Origin: Nissolia schottii
Taxonomy: Eukaryota > Streptophyta > Magnoliopsida > Fabales > Fabaceae
Assembly: GCA_003254905.1 (NCBI GenBank)
Contig: QANU01003998.1
Location: forward strand, 1 to 64,000
DNA length: 64,000 nucleotides
Direction: 5' to 3'
Shown: positions 34,680 through 46,537 of the stretch, piece by piece
Layout of the letters: each line of letters opens with the position of its first letter
Numbering within the stretch: position 1 is the stretch's first letter
Translations under genes and position numbers: made by a program
The notes under the pieces: model-generated
What the model was told of the DNA's origin: nothing
Databases searched by the model: none
The model's input: only the letters and a program-made list of their open reading frames with translations

Positions 34680-37600
34680 ATGGCTCTTCAACCTTCCTTC
34701 TCCTGTCCCTCCTTTTCTTCCTTCGGCAATACATTCACTTATGATGTGTTCCTCAGCTTCAGAGGCACTGATACTCGCTATGGTTTCACTGGCCATCTCC
34801 ACAATGCTCTCTCTTACAAGGGCATCCGCGCCTTCTTTGATTACCAGGATCTTGAGAGTGGGGAGGAAATCGCACCCTCACTTGTCAAGGCAATTCAAGA
34901 TTCTAGGATTGCCATCATTGTGCTCTCCACCAACTATGCTGCTTCTTCCTTTTGCTTGGATGAACTTGTCAACATCATGGAGTGCGTTAAGGCGAATAGC
35001 CGGTTGGTTCTGCCGGTTTTCTATGACGTGGATCCTTCTGACGTGAGGCACCTGAGAGAGACTTATGCAAAAGCATTCGCTAAGCATGAGGAGAGGTTCA
35101 AGGATGACAAGGGCAAGGTGGAGAAATGGAGGGAGGCTCTGCATCAAGTGGCTAATTTGTCCGGTTATCATTTCAAACATGGGTACTTGTTGTCATTTGA
35201 TTCTTTTTAATTGTTTTTCGTTTGTTTTAAATACCGCAGTTTGAATCGTGCAATAACTAACTATCTAGGCGTGGATTCATACATATGATGTACTGACATG
35301 TTTGTTTGACTTCAGGTATGGATATGAACACAAGTTTATTGGAAATATCGTGGAAACCATCTCAAGAAAGATTAGGCGTGTTGCTTTGCCTATTGCTGAT
35401 TACCCAGTTGGACTGGAGTCCAAGTTGCTACAAGTAACCTCCCTATTGGATGTTGGGTCTAATGATGGAGTCAACATGGTCGGGATCCATGGAATTGGCG
35501 GAATAGGGAAAACAGCATTGGCTTCAGCAATATATAATAGAATTGCCGATCATTTTGAAGGTACATGTTTTCTTGAAAACGTGACAGAAAACTCAAATAA
35601 CAATGGATTGGTCCATCTTCAGAGTATCCTCCTTTCCCAATTACTAGGAGAGAAGGAAATTAAGTTACCAGGTGTTCGACAAGGAAAATTAATAATACAA
35701 CATAGGCTTCAGAAAAAGAAGGTTCTTTTGATTCTAGATGATGTTGAAGAACTGGAGCAGTTACAGGCTATTGCTGGAAAACCTGATTGGTTTGCTCCTG
35801 GAAGTAGAGTCATCATTACGACACGGGACAAACATTTGCTAGTATGTCATGGGGTTGAAAGAACATACGAGGTAGAGGGTTTAAATCAAGAAGATGCTCT
35901 TGATTTGCTTATCTGGAAAGCTTGTAAAAGTGACATTGTCAGTTCAAGTTATGTGCATGTTTTAAGCCGTGCAATAACTTATGCTTGTGGACTTCCATTG
36001 GCTTTGGAAGTAATAGGTTCCAACCTGTTTGGAAAAAACATAGAGGATTGGGAATCTGCATTAGATCAATATGAAAGAATTCCTAATAAGAAGATCCAAA
36101 ATATACTTAAAGTAAGCTTTGATGCTTTGGAGGAAGAGGAGAAGAGTGTTTTTCTTGACATTGCTTGTTGCTTCAAAGGATATCAACTGGCTGAGGTTGA
36201 AGATATGCTGCATGCTCATCACGGGGCCTGCAAGAAATATCATGTTGGAGTGTTAGTCAAAAAAAATCTGGTAAAGATTCACTGGGGAGGGGTAATATTA
36301 CATGACTTGATAGAGGACATGGGTAAAGAAATTGTCCGACAAGAATCGCCAAAAGAGCCCGGGAAGCGTAGTAGGTTGTGGTACCAAGAAGATATAATTC
36401 AAGTTTTAGAACACAATGAGGTGAGTTCGATTGATATGGATGGTTTGATTTTTCATCTTTAACTTCAATTTATTTGTTGACTACTATATGCTTAAGATAG
36501 ATTGGTTACTTTTCAATTTTCAAACATTTTGTTCACCACATTATTTCAGCATTTTTTTCTTCTTATAATATGTTAATTTCTATAAATAAGTGTGTTGAAG
36601 TCCTTAATAATAGATCAAAATCCTCTCCTTTTTGAAATGAACAAATTCATTTTTATAATAAAAATGAGAAGATTATGTTCACTATGTCAATAGTCGTGAT
36701 AAAATGATGAACATAACCATTTCCTTTTCATTTTTAAAAAAAGTCATCTCTTTTAACTTTATCAAACCCTTTCTTCACAATATTATTTCACAAAGCTTTT
36801 TTTTTCCCTTCCTTTGTAATATCTAAATTTCTTTAAATGTGTTGAAGTTGTTACTTATATAAATATAGTGATTGATTCATAACTTTTGTGTTTGAAGGGA
36901 ACCAACGAAATTGAAATCATACATATGGATTTCTCCTTTTCTAAACAAGAAGAGGAAAAAGTAGTTGAATGGAATGGAAACGCATTCAGGAAGATGAAAA
37001 ACCTCAAAACACTTATTATTAAAAATGCTCGTTTTTCAGCACGTCCCAAACATCTTCCGAGTAGTTTGAGAGTACTTGAATGGTGGAGATGTCCTTCACA
37101 ATATTTACCATCTAATTTTGATCCAAAGAAACTTTCCATATGCATGTTTCCTAAAAATCGCCTTTTGTCATGCGAGTTGGCTGTCATCATGAAGGCAAGT
37201 GTATAAAGTTCACTTCCCTGATCTTGTCCTTGAGCAAATTAATGTTATGATTATTCATGTAGTTGACTTTTGTTTCTCTGATTTCTTCCATTTGTTTTTA
37301 GCAGAAGTTCGTGAACCTGACAGTTTTGAATTTCGACTACACTAATTGTTTAACGGAGATACCTGATGTATCCCGTGCTCCAAATTTAAAAAAATTGTCA
37401 TTTTATAAATGTTTAAATTTAGTTACAATTCATAATTCGGTTGGGTTCCTAAGTAAACTTAAATACTTGAGTGTTGTGGAGTGCATCAAGCTTAGGGATT
37501 TTCCACCCATCAAGTTGCCCTCTCTTGAAGAACTCCATCTCAAACATTGCAAGAACCTTGAGAAGTTTCCGGAAATACTAGGAATCATGAAAAATGTATC

Positions 37601-38594
37601 AAAGCTTGCATTGGGTGGTACTGCCATAAAAGAATTTCCGTTCTCTTTTCAAAATCTTACTCGGCTGCGAAGTTTAAGTCTATTATTCAGCAGACGCGTT
37701 GGGTCCATTGCCATGATGCCACCATGCGTGGAATATCTCGATCTCTCCTACTGCAGTCTGTCGGATGATTTCTTCCAAATAGGTCTTGCATGGTTTGCTA
37801 ATGTTAAAGAATTACGCCTAAAAGGTAATAATTTCACAATCCTTCCTGTCTGCATCAAAGAATGTCGCTTCCTAAGGGTGCTTTATGTGAATGATTGCAA
37901 GCATCTTCGGGAAATAAGAGGGATTCCACCAAACTTGAAGCATTTCTCAGCAGAAAACTGCGAATCATTGACTTCCTCAGGCTCAAGCATGTTACTGAAG
38001 CAGGTTTTTCTTTTCAATTAATATTTACTTGGTAACTGATATTCTGTGTTGACTTAGATTCTACTTAATAATGCTTCTAAAGTTGTGAATTATGGCTAAC
38101 AGGAATTGCATGAGGCTGGAAACACCAAGTTTGTATTGCCAGGAGTAAGGATTCCAGAGTGGTTTGAGCACCGCAGAAGGGGGCCATCAATTTCTTTCTG
38201 GTTTCGTAACAAGTACCCTTCCATAGCTCTCTGTCTTGCTGTTGAACCGACGGGCAAGCTCGCAAGCCTTCCTACTGTGATAATAAACGGCAATAAACAT
38301 GTTTATAACTATGGCTATATGGTTACTACAATTTGGCCTGTTGATCATCCTTATATACACCTTTTTGATCAGAAAAACATAAGAATGGGTGATCACATAA
38401 CTGAATCAATTTTAGAGAATGAATGGAACCATGCAGAGCTTTCATGTATAACGGGATTGGAATCCAGCATTTGGAATGTAAAAGAAATCGGAATCCATGT
38501 ATTCGAGCGAGAAAGTAACATGGAGGATATTCGATTCACTGATCCATCTAAAAGGAAGAGATTAGATGATGTTGCCGCTAGTCCAGAATCATAG
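34680..38594 (+). CDS. TIR-NBS-LRR immune receptor, TNL-2 (intact)
   Basis: This is a predicted intracellular immune receptor of 1031 aa. Exons are 34680-35182, 35316-36420, 36898-37194, 37305-38003 and 38103-38594, and all close in frame. The TIR (about residues 17-165) has YDVFLSFRGTDTR and SSFCLDEL with the NADase Glu. The NB-ARC (about 170-535) has P-loop GIHGIGGIGKTALA near residue 226, LENVTENSN, kinase-2 VLLILDDVEE, GSRVIITTRDKHLL, CGLPLALEVIGSNLF, FLDIACCFKGY and an MHD-like LHDLIEDMGKEIVRQ. The third exon (GTNEIEIIHMDFSF) starts the LRR, continued by MNLTVLNFDYTNCLTEIPDV and HLKHCKNLEKFPEI. The last exon is the post-LRR domain (FVLPGVRIPEWFEH, IHVFERESN). Donor 3 is AAG/GCAAGT, a GC-AG intron shared with its paralogues. 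The sequence alone does not show which pathogen it senses. Confidence 0.93.
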
Positions 38595-39178
38595 AAGCAC
38601 CAGTTGCTAAGACAGCATTGATTTGTTGCCATGGCAGTTTCCGAGACAATCTGTGTAGATTTGTTGACAGCATCGACAGTCTTGTGTTGTTCTGTGGCTG
38701 TAACTGATTTTGGAAGCCTCATGAAAGGAGCAAGCATGAAGGAGTACCCAAAGGAGGTGCAATGGTAATCTTGTGATTGAAGAAAACATAATGGAACTCA
38801 GATTTGTTTGATTTCAGTAGGGACTAGAAATTAATAAATTTGATTGTGTAATTTGTTACTGCTAAATTGCTTCTCTCTATATTTATTTATACATGCATTG
38901 TGATTGATTGACGGTTTTTATGAAATCACTTAAAAGCAGAACAACATAATACTTTCCCAAATTCATTTTGAATCTTTATTGTTTGCTTTATCTTAAGAGT
39001 TTCCTTACTTCCTTCCTTGAAATTCTTAGGTAAGAAAAAAAACCATGTGTTTAGGCCTGATTTTAATTAATTGCTACATCGCTGACCCGTTGCTCACTCA
39101 AATAATTGAATTAGAAATTTTTTTATGCCATTAGACAATTCTCTTCTATTTATTTCTTGACATATTGCTTTGTTTTAT
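38595..39178. other. 3' flank of TNL-2, intergenic
   Basis: AT-rich DNA with no gene. It resembles the TNL-1 downstream region only near the start ('gattgaagaaaacataatggaactcag', compare 13045). No clear poly(A) signal can be chosen. Confidence 0.4.
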
Positions 39179-39694
39179 CAGTTCTGCTACATGTACACTC
39201 AATAATGATACATCATATATACACCATATATACACCTATATAATAATACAGTGGATCCCTTCAACTAACCGTCTATGCCACTCGCTCTCCCACTCTCAAC
39301 CACGCACGTGTGGACACACTCTCCATACAAAACCTTTCCGCTTCCAAAAATACGGATTGACAAAAACGCGAAATTGTTCATCTTTCCCTCAGTCTCTTCA
39401 CTCTCTTCGCTCTCTTCGATCTCGTTCTTAGTTCTCCGTTCGATCTCGTCGTCTATCTTTGCTCTGCACAAACTTCTTCCAAAGAAAGCAACAGAAGAAG
39501 AAAGAAAGACCACGAAACTTGATTTTTTTTGCATGTAACCAATACGCATTTTTGTAAATACTTCCAGTAAATATATGAAAATTAATTTCGTTTTGGCCAC
39601 ATAACCTGTAAAATGCTTTATGTGCCATATTAATGCGACAGTTGATCACTTACAGATTTTGCTAGAGTTGCAAGCCTAGCCTTTTGTTGAATAT

Positions 39695-39860
39695 GATCTA
39701 TTACTTGTGGATAATGTTTGCACACATACCCACTTAAAGTTTGTACTATATCAGAATCTGCATTTTTATTCATTTGTGACACACAAATAATGATTATATC
39801 ACACCATCTAATATTTAATTATTATAGTAAATAAAAATTCAATTTGTGTCAAAAAATGTT
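39695..39860 (+). repeat. Partial unit of the 265-bp tandem repeat, left of the MULE
   Basis: Contains the array phrases 'gtggataatgtttgcac', 'aaagtttgtactatatcag', 'atttgtgacacacaaataatgattatatcacaccatctaat' in order and ends 'gtgtcaaaaaatgtt', exactly where the MULE termini begin. The array therefore originally continued into 41047. Confidence 0.85.
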
Positions 39861-40117
39861 GGGTTAATTAAGTTTTTCATCCCTGTAATTTGGGAACGTT
39901 TGGTTTTGGTCCCTCTGTGTAACTTTTAGTCCCTGTAAAATTTGAAAATTTGGTTTTAGTCCCTGGGGTGGGGTGAGGGTTGACTGGGCTGACGTGGCGC
40001 TGATGCGGCGCGCCAAGTGGGATGCCACGTGGCATAACCCAAAACCCAACCCAAACCCGACCCGACCCTACCCGAAATTAATTTAAAAATAAAAAAATAA
40101 AAAAAAACCCTCCCCCA
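39861..40117. mobile_element. MULE-2, left part (rest in the gap)
   Basis: Begins GGGTTAATTAAGTTTTTCAT and follows the TIR of MULE-1 through 'ccctgtaatttggga' and 'gatgccacgtggcataaccc' before the N run at 40118. It is inserted into the 265-bp array: 'gtcaaaaaatgtt' on its left and 'tttataatg' after the gap join to the normal unit. If the gap size is real, the element is about 1180 bp, close to the 1183 bp of MULE-1. Confidence 0.75.
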
Positions 40118-41046
40118 NNNNNNNNNNNNNNNNNNNNNNNNNNNNNNNNNNNNNNNNNNNNNNNNNNNNNNNNNNNNNNNNNNNNNNNNNNNNNNNNNNN
40201 NNNNNNNNNNNNNNNNNNNNNNNNNNNNNNNNNNNNNNNNNNNNNNNNNNNNNNNNNNNNNNNNNNNNNNNNNNNNNNNNNNNNNNNNNNNNNNNNNNNN
40301 NNNNNNNNNNNNNNNNNNNNNNNNNNNNNNNNNNNNNNNNNNNNNNNNNNNNNNNNNNNNNNNNNNNNNNNNNNNNNNNNNNNNNNNNNNNNNNNNNNNN
40401 NNNNNNNNNNNNNNNNNNNNNNNNNNNNNNNNNNNNNNNNNNNNNNNNNNNNNNNNNNNNNNNNNNNNNNNNNNNNNNNNNNNNNNNNNNNNNNNNNNNN
40501 NNNNNNNNNNNNNNNNNNNNNNNNNNNNNNNNNNNNNNNNNNNNNNNNNNNNNNNNNNNNNNNNNNNNNNNNNNNNNNNNNNNNNNNNNNNNNNNNNNNN
40601 NNNNNNNNNNNNNNNNNNNNNNNNNNNNNNNNNNNNNNNNNNNNNNNNNNNNNNNNNNNNNNNNNNNNNNNNNNNNNNNNNNNNNNNNNNNNNNNNNNNN
40701 NNNNNNNNNNNNNNNNNNNNNNNNNNNNNNNNNNNNNNNNNNNNNNNNNNNNNNNNNNNNNNNNNNNNNNNNNNNNNNNNNNNNNNNNNNNNNNNNNNNN
40801 NNNNNNNNNNNNNNNNNNNNNNNNNNNNNNNNNNNNNNNNNNNNNNNNNNNNNNNNNNNNNNNNNNNNNNNNNNNNNNNNNNNNNNNNNNNNNNNNNNNN
40901 NNNNNNNNNNNNNNNNNNNNNNNNNNNNNNNNNNNNNNNNNNNNNNNNNNNNNNNNNNNNNNNNNNNNNNNNNNNNNNNNNNNNNNNNNNNNNNNNNNNN
41001 NNNNNNNNNNNNNNNNNNNNNNNNNNNNNNNNNNNNNNNNNNNNNN
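40118..41046. other. Sequence gap (929 N)
   Basis: Unsequenced. It is predicted to hold the interior and right TIR of MULE-2 and most of its right target duplication. Confidence 0.95.
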
Positions 41047-42780
41047 TTTATAATGTTTTATGGATTATTTGTTGAAAGGTTGAGAATGTGCCAAAATGCA
41101 CATCCTTGTTTTTAAAAACAAAGACATTTTGTGTCTGTGGATAATGTTTGCACATACATCCACTTAATGTTTGCACATATGCCCATTTAAAGTTTGTATT
41201 ATATCAGATTTTGCATTTCTATGGATTTGTGACACAAATAATGATTATATCACACCATCTAATATTTAATTATTATAGTAAATAAAAATTCAATTTGTGT
41301 CAAAAAAATGTTTATAATGTTTTATAGATTATTTGTTGAAAGGTTGTTGATAATATACCAAAATGCACATCTTTCTTCTTAAAAACAAAGACATTTTTGT
41401 GTTTGTGGATAATGTTTGCACATGCGTCCACTTAATGTTTGCACATATGCCCATTTAAAGTTTGCACTATATCAGATTCTGCATTTTTATGCATTTGTGA
41501 CGCATAAATAATGATTATATCATACCATCTAATATTTAATCATTATAGTAAATAAAAATTCAATTTGTCAAAAAATGTTTATAATGTTTTATGGATTATT
41601 TGTTAAAAGGTTGAGAATGTGCCAAAATGCACATCCTTCTTGTTAAAAACAAAGACATTTTGTGTCTGTGGATAATGTTTGCACATACATCCACTTAATG
41701 TTTGCACATATGCCCATTTAAAGTTTGTACTATATCAGATTTTGCATTTCTATGCATTTGTGACACAAATAATGATTATATCACACCATCTAATATTTTA
41801 ATTATTATAGTAAATAAAAATTCAATTTGTGTCAAAAAATGTTTATAATGTTTTATCGATTATTTGTTGAAAGGTTGATAATATACCAAAATGCACATCT
41901 TTCTTCTTAAAAACAAAGACATTTTTGTGTTTGTGGATAATGTTTGCACATACGTCTACTTAGTGTTTGCATATATGCCCACTTAAAGTTTGTACTATAT
42001 CAGATTCTACATTTTTATGCATTTTGTGACGCATAAATAATGATTATATCACAGCATCTAATATTTAATCATTATAGTAAATAAAAATACAATTTTTCAA
42101 AAAATGTTTATAATGTTTTATGGATTATTTGTTGAAAGGTTGAGAATGTGCCAAAATGCACATCCTTATTCTTAAAAACAAAGACATTTTTGTGCTGGAT
42201 AATGTTTGCACATACGCCTACTTAATGTTTGCACATATGTCCACTTGAAGTTTGTACTATATCAGATTCTGCATTTTTATGCACTTGTGACACACAAATA
42301 ATGATTATACCACACCATCTAATTATTAATTATTATAGTAAATAAAAATTCAATTTGTGTCAAAAAATGTTTATAATGTTTTATGGATTATTTGTTGAAA
42401 GGTTGAGAATGTGCCAAAATGCCCATCCTTCTTCCTAAAAACAAAGACATTTTTCTGTGCCTGTGAATAATGTTTGCACATATGCCCACTTAATGTTTGC
42501 ACATATAACCACTTAAAGTTTGTACTATACCAGATTCTGCATTTTTATGTATTTGTAACACACATAATGATTATACCACACAATCTAATATTTAATCATT
42601 ATAGTAAATAAAGAGTTAGTTTGTGTCCAAAAAGTATAGTGTTTTGTGGATTATTTGTTGAAATGTTGAGAATGTGCCAAAATGCACATCATCTCCCTCA
42701 GCAAAAACATTTTTGTGGCTCTGTGGATAATGTTTGCACGTATGTCCACTTAATGTTTGCGTTTACGCCCATATAAAGTT
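41047..42780 (+). repeat. Tandem array, unit about 265 bp, 6.5 copies
   Basis: Units start at about 41047, 41310, 41578, 41842, 42107 and 42369, with a partial one near 42640. Each has the order 'tttataatgttttatggattatttgttgaaaggttga', 'ccaaaatgcacatc', 'aaaaacaaagacattttt', 'gtggataatgtttgcacat', 'cacttaatgtttgcacatatgcccac', 'aaagtttgtactatatcagattctgc' and 'taatgattatatcacaccatctaat'. Alternate units look most alike (for example 41310 with 41842 in 'gataatataccaaaatgcacatctttcttctt'), suggesting duplication of a two-unit block. It has no coding potential. Confidence 0.92.
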
Positions 42781-43268
42781 TGCACATTTTATTTTCTGTG
42801 TTATAAAACTTCACAACACTGTAATTTTACAGCAACGTCACCAAATCAAAAACTCTCCATGGAATTCATCAAAAAATGATGAAAAATTGCCACAGATTCT
42901 TGTATTGTCATTTTCGATCACTAACCAAATAAGTTTACGATTTTATACGCTTTGATTGTGGAATTGCACTGGCGACTTTGATTTCCATGGAGGATTATGG
43001 TTTCCATGGAGCTCGCGTTTTGGTTCGGTGGTGGTTATGGAAGATTTTGAATTCCATGGAGCAAGCGATTTTGTTCAGAGGTGGATATGGAAGATGCTGT
43101 TGCAATATGGTTGAAAAACCATTACGTATCAGATTCTGTTGCAATTGGAGTGCGAGTGGAATTATGTATTTTCTAAATACGGAAAGTCTACTATATTTCG
43201 TATTAATAAACAGTGAAACCGTATAAAATGGTGGTGTATGGATATTGGGTGTACATGGAGCATTTTTG

Positions 43269-45231
43269 AATAAGAAAGGTGTACAACACATTTGTGGACA
43301 ATAAGAACAACTCTCTCACAAAAACATAGATCTTACCATACTCATATTTTCTCTCTCCATGCTCAAACAAAGATTAGAAACGAATCCTCCAAAGGCCTCA
43401 TGCAAAAAAGTTACTCTATTTTTTTTTAAATAAAATCTCCTTTATCTTTGAGAATGAACAAGGTGACAAGAGTGCAGTTCTAAATTAAAAGGAGAGAGAG
43501 AGAGAGAAAATTACAAGCTTAAATTTTGATTGTTAGGACAAGTTTAAACCTGTAAATATACAGTTGGTTAATGACCAAAGGATGAACAAGACGAGAGAGG
43601 CGTATGCAAATCATATTATAGGAGCTAAAGCTCATTCCATGGGTCACTCCTGCTTTTTTAATTAAAATTAACTTTTAATTTGTTGGTAAGTAGTAGATTA
43701 AGTTAATTTATTTAATTTATTATTATTTATGTTTTTGTTAATTTGTTATATTAAATGAAGTTGAGATAATAACTAAAAATTATGACATCACTTGTGGTAA
43801 AAAATATGATTATAATAATACAATTGAGATAGCTTCATTTGTGGTCACAAGTGCTGTCACAACTTATTTGTCTTCACAATCTCATTTGATATAAAAAAAT
43901 ATTAGCGAAAATATGATGATATAATAATAACAATAATGAACTGAAAGATTAATTTACAGTGGGTTCTTCAGTGCCCTAAGTGACACAATACCTCCTCCCA
44001 CCACAAAACAATTTAGTTTAACATTGTATTAATTTAAAAATTGTTAAATAGTCATAAAAATGTTTATAATGATACTTTACTTTATACTTAGATATATAAT
44101 TTTTTTCATTTTTTACTTTGAAAATCGAATCTCAAATTTGAAATAAAAAAGATTAAATAAAACTTTGTAATTAAGATTTGATTTTCGAAAATAAAAATTG
44201 AAAAAAACTATGTAATCAAACACAAATGAAAGTATCATTGTGAGCATTCTTATAATTATTTGACAATTTTTAAGTTGATACGATACTAAATTACATTTCT
44301 TACAATGCCCCTAGTAGTACCAAAGAATCCACCCTAATTTAGTTAATGACTTATTATTTCAATGATTATATGTTCATTTTTAAATTAGTAAGACTATTGG
44401 CACTCCTTCTTACCTATTGACATTCCCCACTAGGCCAGTATCAACATTTTACTTTAATTTCTGAAGCTACCCTCACTCAATATTTCAAATAGGAGTTTCA
44501 ATAGCACCTCATTTAGTGTATTGTCACATTCACTCAACCATTTTATTTATTAATTTATTTAAAAGATTATTTCTTATTTTTTTGTCATAATTTTTTAATT
44601 ATTCCAAATTTCTTGTAAATGAATCAAATAATCAGCAACAATAATAGCAAATAAATTTTTAAAAAAACAGTCAACCTCCGTTTTTTTTTCTCTCATAAAA
44701 TAACAGATTAAATCTTTTAAGGATATGACCACTTTGGTATGAAAGAAGATATTATATACATCTAAATAATACATGTCAATTAGTGTAATAATTATAATAT
44801 TAAATATAATTATTATTTCAATTATTTCATTATTTTTTCTATTACTTAAAAAAATCTAACCACATGTACTTTTATTAAAAGAATAATATCCTGAAGTTAA
44901 GCATTTTTCTCATTTCTCAATTAATTGAAAAATATAAGGAATAATGTTTTAAAAAAGAAAAAAATATTTACTTAAGATTCAAACTTATATTAAATAAATA
45001 AATTTATAAATTCATTATATATTTAGTTTATAAAAATTTAAAATAAACAATGGTTTTAAAAACTAAAAGAACTTAAAATTTTTAAATAAAATTATGACTT
45101 ATAATAATATTTTTAAACAATTAATTTTATTAAAGAAGGAAGAATAGAATTAGATAAATTAAATAAAATTTAATTAGATAGCGGTGACATAAGAGTAACC
45201 ATAAACTCTCTTTAAAAATATAAAAAAAATA
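43269..45231. other. AT-rich intergenic DNA
   Basis: No gene recognised. It contains a GA microsatellite (about 43492-43507) and, at about 44395-44670, one arm of an inverted repeat whose partner is at about 53140-53360. Many poly-A and poly-T runs occur. Confidence 0.5.
44395..44670 (+). repeat. Left arm of a long-range inverted repeat
   Basis: Reads 'caacattttactttaatttctgaagctaccctcactc', 'gtcacattcactcaacc' and 'aatcagcaacaataatagc'. The reverse strand of 53140-53360 has the same phrases in the same order with roughly 75-80 percent identity by eye. The two arms bracket the foldback and Ulp1-carrying elements. Confidence 0.65.
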
Positions 45232-46537
45232 GGCTTAATTAAGTTTTTAACCCCTGTAAAATTTTAAAGTTTGTTTTTAATTCCTGTGTAAAATTTTTAG
45301 TCCCTGTAAAATTTCAAAGTTTGTTTTTAGTCCCTCTGTCTGGATGGGGTTAACGGCACTGACGCGACTGTTAACATTACTGACGTGGTCGTGCCACATC
45401 AGCTTATGCCACGTTGCACGACCACGTTAGCGATGTTAACCCCAGCCAGACAGAGAGACTAAAAACAAACTTTGAAATTTTACAGGGGCTAAAAACTAAA
45501 TTTTTTTAAAATAATTTTGGTGCCTATGAAAGGGTAAAACCAATATCAAACAATTTTTTTATTTTATATTTATTTTAAATAATTTCAAATAAAATTATTT
45601 AAATAATTTTAATCACATATTTTATAATTTAAATAATTTTAAATAACTTTGACATTTGTTTATTAATATGAACATGATTTAGTAGTTTAAATTATTTAAA
45701 GTTTGTTAAAATAAAAAGTTATTTTTTTTATTTGATATTATTTAGTATAAATATTAAAGGCTTAATTAAGTTTTTAACCCCTGTAAAATTTTAAAATTTG
45801 TTTTTAGTCCCTGTGTAAAATTTTTAGTCCCTATAAAATTTCAAAGTTTGTTTTTAGTCCCTCTGTCAGGCTGGGGTTAACGGCGTTGACGTGACTGTTA
45901 ATAGTGCTGATGTGGTCGGGTCACGTGACACATCCTAATATATATATTCCAATAAATTAACATACTCCTACTCAATACTTATGTAATCTTCTTTGTATAT
46001 TCTCACATTTTCCAAATATATATTTAATATTTATACTAGCTGTAAAAAAAGTATATATAATTATTTTAATAAACTTTAAATAATTTAAACTACTAAATAA
46101 TGTTCATATTAATAAAAAAAATCTCAAAATTATTTAAATTATTAAATATGTGAATAAAATTATTTAAATAATTTTAGTTAAAATTATTTAAAATAAATAT
46201 AAAACAAAAAAATTGTTTGATATTGGTTTTACCATTTCATAGGCACAAAAAAATTATTTAAATAAAATTTAGTTTTTAGCCCCTGTAAAATTTTAAAGTT
46301 TGTTTTTAGTTCCTGTAAAATTTCAAAGTTTGTTTTTAGTCCTTCTGTCTGGCTGGGGTTAACAGCGCTAACGTGGTGTGCCACATCAGCGTTGTTAACG
46401 GCCACGTCAGCGCCGTTAACCCCAGCCAGACAGAGGAACTAAAAACAAACTTTGAAATTTTATAGGGACTAAAAATTTTACACAAAGACTAAAAACAAAT
46501 TTTAAAATTTTACAGGGGCTAAAAACTTAATTAAGCC
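45232..46537. mobile_element. Foldback element with nested inverted repeats, 1306 bp
   Basis: The outer ends are GGCTTAATTAAGTTTTTAAC and its inverse at 46537. Arms of about 490 bp (45232-45720 and 46050-46537) are inverted copies, including the AT-rich stretch 'ggtaaaaccaatatcaaacaat' (45524) and its reverse complement (46215). Each arm itself begins with a smaller hairpin: 'ctctgtctgg.tggggttaac' facing 'gttaaccccagccagacagag' (45335-45450 and 46340-46440). In the centre a further left-half copy starts at 45759. Flanking 9-mers AAAAAAATA and AAACCAATA agree at seven of nine positions, consistent with an old Mutator-type target duplication. No coding frame. Confidence 0.8.

Larger units (their letters stand above)
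39179..43268. mobile_element. 4.1-kb region bounded by MITE-family-1-like termini
   Basis: The left edge CAGTTCTGCTACATGTACACTC (39179) and the right edge read in reverse (CAAAAATGCTCCATGTACACC, 43268) match the termini of the 227-bp and 191-bp MITEs elsewhere in the window. That suggests a larger relative. Between them lie short CT-rich open frames (39259-39540) of unknown nature, a 265-bp tandem array, a nested MULE and a sequencing gap. The last part (42780-43260) has a repeated 'ttccatggag' phrase. The flanking 9-mers (TTGTTTTAT and AATAAGAAA) do not match, so this may instead be two independent ends brought together. No transposase is visible, though the gap could hide one. Confidence 0.5.

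Noticed and set aside
41047..42780. Evenly repeated units considered as a CRISPR-like array or centromeric satellite
   Set aside because: The units are long (265 bp) and contiguous without unique spacers, in a plant nuclear context, and only about seven copies are present, too few to support a centromeric satellite.
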